DNA of 6,069 nucleotides from the NCBI GenBank assembly GCA_947174225.1, contig CAMWIF010000174.1:1-6069 (forward strand), read 5' to 3'. Under the pieces are notes generated by a model. The model did not search any database. It saw nothing but the letters and a program-made list of their open reading frames with translations, and was not told the origin of the DNA. The DNA is from an uncultured Porphyromonadaceae bacterium. GTDB taxonomy: Bacteria; Bacteroidota; Bacteroidia; Bacteroidales; Muribaculaceae. The translations under genes and the position numbers were made by a program. Below, piece after piece: positions 5,270 to 6,069 of the stretch; position 1 is the first letter of the stretch; every line of letters starts with the position of its first letter.

Positions 5270-5741
5270 ATTGGTTTATTACTTTTTTCAATATTTCTGT
5301 AAAGATAGCCAAATTCTTAGGGGTTGTAAGGTCGAGCAGTGCCTTATGTCGAATGTTTGCCACTTCCATAACCTTAGGTTCAATCTCTCTACCCTTCTCC
5401 GTGAGAAATACCCTCAGGCATTTATGGCTGACACTTTCAGTACGCACCAATCCTTTCTTTTCCAGCCCTGCCACACAACGGCACACGGCTGCCTTGTCTT
5501 TACCTACCATCTGCGCAATCTCACATTGCTGAATACCCTCCGTAGTGTAAAGGGCACGGAGCACTAAGTATTCGCTCGTGGTAATATCAAGTCCGGCTTC
5601 TTTCAAGGCAACGCTAAGTTGGCTTAATAGAACCTGGTAAGCTTTACCTATCAAGCATCCTAATGCCGGAGACTTTGAATCAGCCGTAGCCTCATCATCA
5701 CCATATGTGACTGTTGCAATATTTGGTTTCTTTTTTGTCAT
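5268..5741 (-). CDS. MarR-family transcriptional regulator
   Basis: From ATG 5741 the protein has 157 residues, a normal MarR length. Helices at 26-50 and 125-155 suit the dimerisation region. A winged helix-turn-helix lies at about 69-101 (EIAQMVGKDKAAVCRCVAGL and following), with the wing at 102-115. MarR proteins are dimeric repressors released by phenolics, electrophiles or oxidants. This one has Cys at 29, 73, 87, 89 and 108. C29 precedes the first long helix, roughly where OhrR-type sensors carry their reactive Cys, so redox sensing is conceivable. It is upstream of, and on the same strand as, the FrnE-like and hydrolase genes, its likely targets along with itself. An in-frame TTG at 5774 would add 11 residues, but it overlaps the putative -7 element, so I chose ATG 5741. 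Confidence 0.9.
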   Translation of the reverse strand: MTKKKPNIATVTYGDDEATADSKSPALGCLIGKAYQVLLSQLSVALKEAGLDITTSEYLVLRALYTTEGIQQCEIAQMVGKDKAAVCRCVAGLEKKGLVRTESVSHKCLRVFLTEKGREIEPKVMEVANIRHKALLDLTTPKNLAIFTEILKKVINQ

Positions 5742-5771
5742 AATCTCTGTTGATGTTTTTCTTTCGTTTTG

Positions 5772-5779
5772 CAATTATA
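5772..5779 (-). promoter_or_regulatory. putative -7 element for marR
   Basis: The minus strand reads TATAATTG, seven of eight matches to TAnnTTTG, 30 nt before the ATG at 5741. No clear TTTG -33 element sits at the right distance; that position is occupied by the edge of the 5796-5821 palindrome. Moderate to weak call. Confidence 0.4.
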
Positions 5780-5795
5780 TAACAACACACTTCGA

Positions 5796-5821
5796 AAAAT
5801 GGTTGAGTTTACAACCATTTT
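5796..5821. promoter_or_regulatory. 10-bp inverted repeat, candidate MarR operator
   Basis: AAAATGGTTG (5796-5805) and CAACCATTTT (5812-5821) are perfect inverted arms around AGTTTA. The site is centred 67 bp upstream of the marR ATG and covers the expected -33 region of the putative promoter. Autoregulation through a palindrome of this size is typical of MarR repressors, which makes it the best operator candidate in the window. A terminator role is less likely, since a terminator hairpin for the upstream minus-strand gene already lies at 5885-5919. Confidence 0.55.
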
Positions 5822-5884
5822 ATATCTCTATTCATAATCTCCCCTTACCTCTAATCTTGCATCTTCATAGATTCTAAAATGAAA

Positions 5885-5919
5885 TTGACTCCCGGATTCT
5901 TCTGAAATCCGGGAGCCAA
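5885..5919 (-). terminator. intrinsic terminator of the right-edge gene
   Basis: CTCCCGGATT (5889-5898) and AATCCGGGAG (5906-5915) form a GC-rich 10-bp stem with a 7-nt loop. TTG/CAA extends it by 3 bp beyond one A-C mismatch (5885-5887 with 5917-5919). On the minus strand it is followed by AATTTCATTTT, a moderate U-rich tail, and lies 45 nt after the stop codon at 5965. Confidence 0.7.
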
Positions 5920-5964
5920 CCCCATTCGTTTTCAAATAACTATTTAGACTCTAATAAAAAGGTT

Positions 5965-6069
5965 TCATTTCAAAGCTTTTCCGGCTGAGAAGGCGTCGCC
6001 GACTCGTTTACCCAGTTCGATATAACCCAAATGAACCGGATCAAAAGTAATGAGCTGCATCTTCTCCAC
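5965..6069 (-). CDS. C-terminal 34 codons of an unidentified protein (5' partial)
   Basis: On the minus strand an open frame runs from the window edge (6069) to TGA at 5967-5965. The last residues include ITFDPVHLGYIELGKRVGDA and end in SAGKALK. The frame is favoured by codon use and by the hairpin terminator 45 nt beyond the stop. The Gly-Tyr-x3-Leu-Gly-x2-Val-Gly pattern vaguely recalls the tails of some flavin reductase-like proteins, but too little is present to name a family. Confidence 0.6.
   Translation of the reverse strand: MEKMQLITFDPVHLGYIELGKRVGDAFSAGKALK

Noticed and set aside
5268..5774. Longer MarR start at TTG 5774
   Set aside because: The extra 11 residues are not typical of the family and the TTG overlaps the putative -7 element; ATG 5741 is simpler.

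Overview
The window looks like chromosomal DNA from a Bacteroidales bacterium, of the Bacteroides / Prevotella / Muribaculaceae kind. The best evidence is a textbook Bacteroidetes promoter (TTTG, 19 nt, TAACTTTG) at 599-629. Most genes also lack a Shine-Dalgarno sequence, and the protein families fit. I cannot name genus or species.

Layout. (1) 1-358, + strand: the 3' end of a gene whose C-terminus resembles a small HNH/Endo VII-type nuclease domain. A possible 29-codon acidic micro-ORF follows at 445-534. (2) 535-791: a regulatory region with the promoter, a dyad over its -7 element, a leader stem-loop, and four degenerate 20-bp tandem repeats that would be transcribed as the leader of the next gene. 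(3) 792-3723, + strand: a two-gene operon. The first gene is a 499-residue membrane iron-sulfur protein that reads as a NapH-like half fused to a NapG-like half. The second is a 472-residue aldo/keto reductase with a Tat lipoprotein signal and a C-terminal ferredoxin domain. A 12-bp hairpin over the stop codon ends the operon. (4) 5741-3777, - strand: a MarR-family regulator, a FrnE/DsbA-like thiol oxidoreductase and a metallo-beta-lactamase-fold hydrolase, all co-oriented and converging on the operon. (5) 6069-5965, - strand: the last 34 codons of an unidentified gene, followed by a strong hairpin terminator.

How the genes may work together. The 792-3723 operon looks like an export-side reductase system. 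The NapH-like half could take electrons from menaquinol or a cytoplasmic donor, the NapG-like half could carry them across six predicted [4Fe-4S] clusters, and the lipid-anchored aldo/keto reductase could use them on a carbonyl-type substrate outside the cytoplasm, where NAD(P)H is not expected. The aldo/keto reductase and polyferredoxin families are known. The combined pathway and its substrate are my inference.

The minus-strand cluster looks like a small thiol or electrophile stress module under a MarR repressor. A 10-bp inverted repeat just upstream of marR is a candidate operator, and two TTCAAT-centred palindromes lie before the FrnE-like gene. No tRNA, rRNA, CRISPR array, insertion sequence or integrase was seen.
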